DNA of 34,823 bases from Opitutia bacterium (GTDB lineage Bacteria; Verrucomicrobiota; Verrucomicrobiia; Opitutales; UBA953): NCBI GenBank assembly GCA_947455415.1, contig CANGNX010000005.1:1-34823 (forward strand), written 5' to 3'. Within the stretch, counting starts at the first letter, position 1. Each line of letters begins with the position of its first letter. The translations under genes and the position numbers were made by a program. The notes beneath the pieces are model-generated. The model searched no databases, was not told where the DNA came from, and saw only the letters and a program-made list of their open reading frames with translations. Below are positions 34,691 through 34,823 of this stretch, piece after piece.

Positions 34691-34823
34691 TTAACCCAGT
34701 TCCGCAAGCCACGCTGTGGCTTCCGCGTCAGAAGGCATCCGCCAATCTCCGCGGGGGGAAAGGGCGACCGAGCCAATCTTTGGTCCGTCGGGCATGGCGG
34801 AACGCTTGTATTGCTGACTGAAG
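34691..34823 (-). CDS. nadE: NAD(+) synthase, C-terminal end only (partial at window edge)
   Basis: On the minus strand, the last 43 codons of a gene running in from the right edge read [20 protein letters not shown], then [13 protein letters not shown], and stop at TAA (34691-34693). This ending matches the C-terminus of glutamine-dependent NAD synthases, where F-QxKR and [14 protein letters not shown]-like segments are conserved. The rest of the protein, including the nitrilase-like glutaminase domain, lies outside the window. It is followed closely by the GlcD-type gene, so they may share a transcript. Confidence 0.8.
   Translation of the reverse strand, partial: FSQQYKRSAMPDGPKIGSVALSPRGDWRMPSDAEATAWLAELG

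Noticed and set aside
34671-34712. Upstream ATG for the GlcD-type gene
   Set aside because: It would overlap the end of nadE and adds 14 residues with no family similarity; the ATG at 34670 fits better.
1-34823. Mobile elements, prophage, CRISPR arrays, toxin-antitoxin pairs or restriction systems
   Set aside because: No transposase, integrase, phage structural gene, regularly spaced direct repeats or small toxin-like gene pairs were found; both tRNA genes lack flanking repeat copies that would mark an integrated element.

Overview
The window is about 35 kb of a compact, gene-dense bacterial chromosome of moderate GC content. It has no phage, insertion sequence, CRISPR array or rRNA operon. 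The gene complement points to a Gram-negative, diderm, heterotrophic bacterium: an outer-membrane barrel protein ending in Phe, type IV pilus motors, FtsH, and arginine synthesis through the acetyl cycle. The order rplM-rpsI-argCJBDFG, the pyrimidine-rich leaders without Shine-Dalgarno sequences, and the style of the proteins fit Verrucomicrobiota, most likely Opitutae. That placement is an inference, not a measured result.

Layout. 1-915: terminator of an upstream gene, a secreted beta-barrel protein, and its terminator. 916-1907: rplM-rpsI with a terminator. 1966-8767: arginine cluster argC, argJ, argB, argD, argF, argG, closed by a terminator. It covers the pathway from glutamate N-acetylation to argininosuccinate; argH and carAB are not here. 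8772-8846: tRNA-Cys on the minus strand. 8944-16001: mixed housekeeping genes ispF, ndk, a secreted PEBP-family protein, serS, tilS, ftsH and coaE. 16133-21917: type IV pilus / type II secretion motor operon with two PilB-like ATPases, a PilT-like ATPase between them, and a PilC platform protein, closed by two tandem perfect-hairpin terminators. 22176-22253: an initiator-type tRNA-Met on the minus strand. 22426-24875: three plus-strand genes of less obvious role, namely a membrane-anchored VWA-like protein, a hotdog thioesterase and a degenerate ApbE-like protein. 24883-28701 (minus): a YyaL-type thioredoxin-domain protein followed by a membrane-anchored TPR-like protein. 28817-30547: mutL, divergent from the YyaL gene. 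30544-34823 (minus): nadE (C-terminal end only), a GlcD-type FAD oxidase, a HAD phosphatase and uvrB.

How the genes work together. The arg cluster is a near-complete pathway next to ribosomal protein genes. The pilus cassette supplies the cytoplasmic extension and retraction engines and the inner-membrane platform, but no pilins, secretin or alignment proteins, so those must lie elsewhere. mutL and uvrB converge on overlapping stop codons.

Most worth a second look: a two-state hairpin leader that can bury the ndk ribosome-binding site; a 16-base palindrome between the Shine-Dalgarno-like sequence and the GTG start of tilS; the PilT-like ATPase with an altered P-loop; the ApbE-like protein that has lost conserved active-site residues; a MutL without endonuclease motifs; an initiator tRNA with U1:A72 and C73; and the near-absence of Shine-Dalgarno sequences. 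I found no convincing wholly new multi-gene system. The VWA-hotdog-ApbE trio is the nearest candidate.
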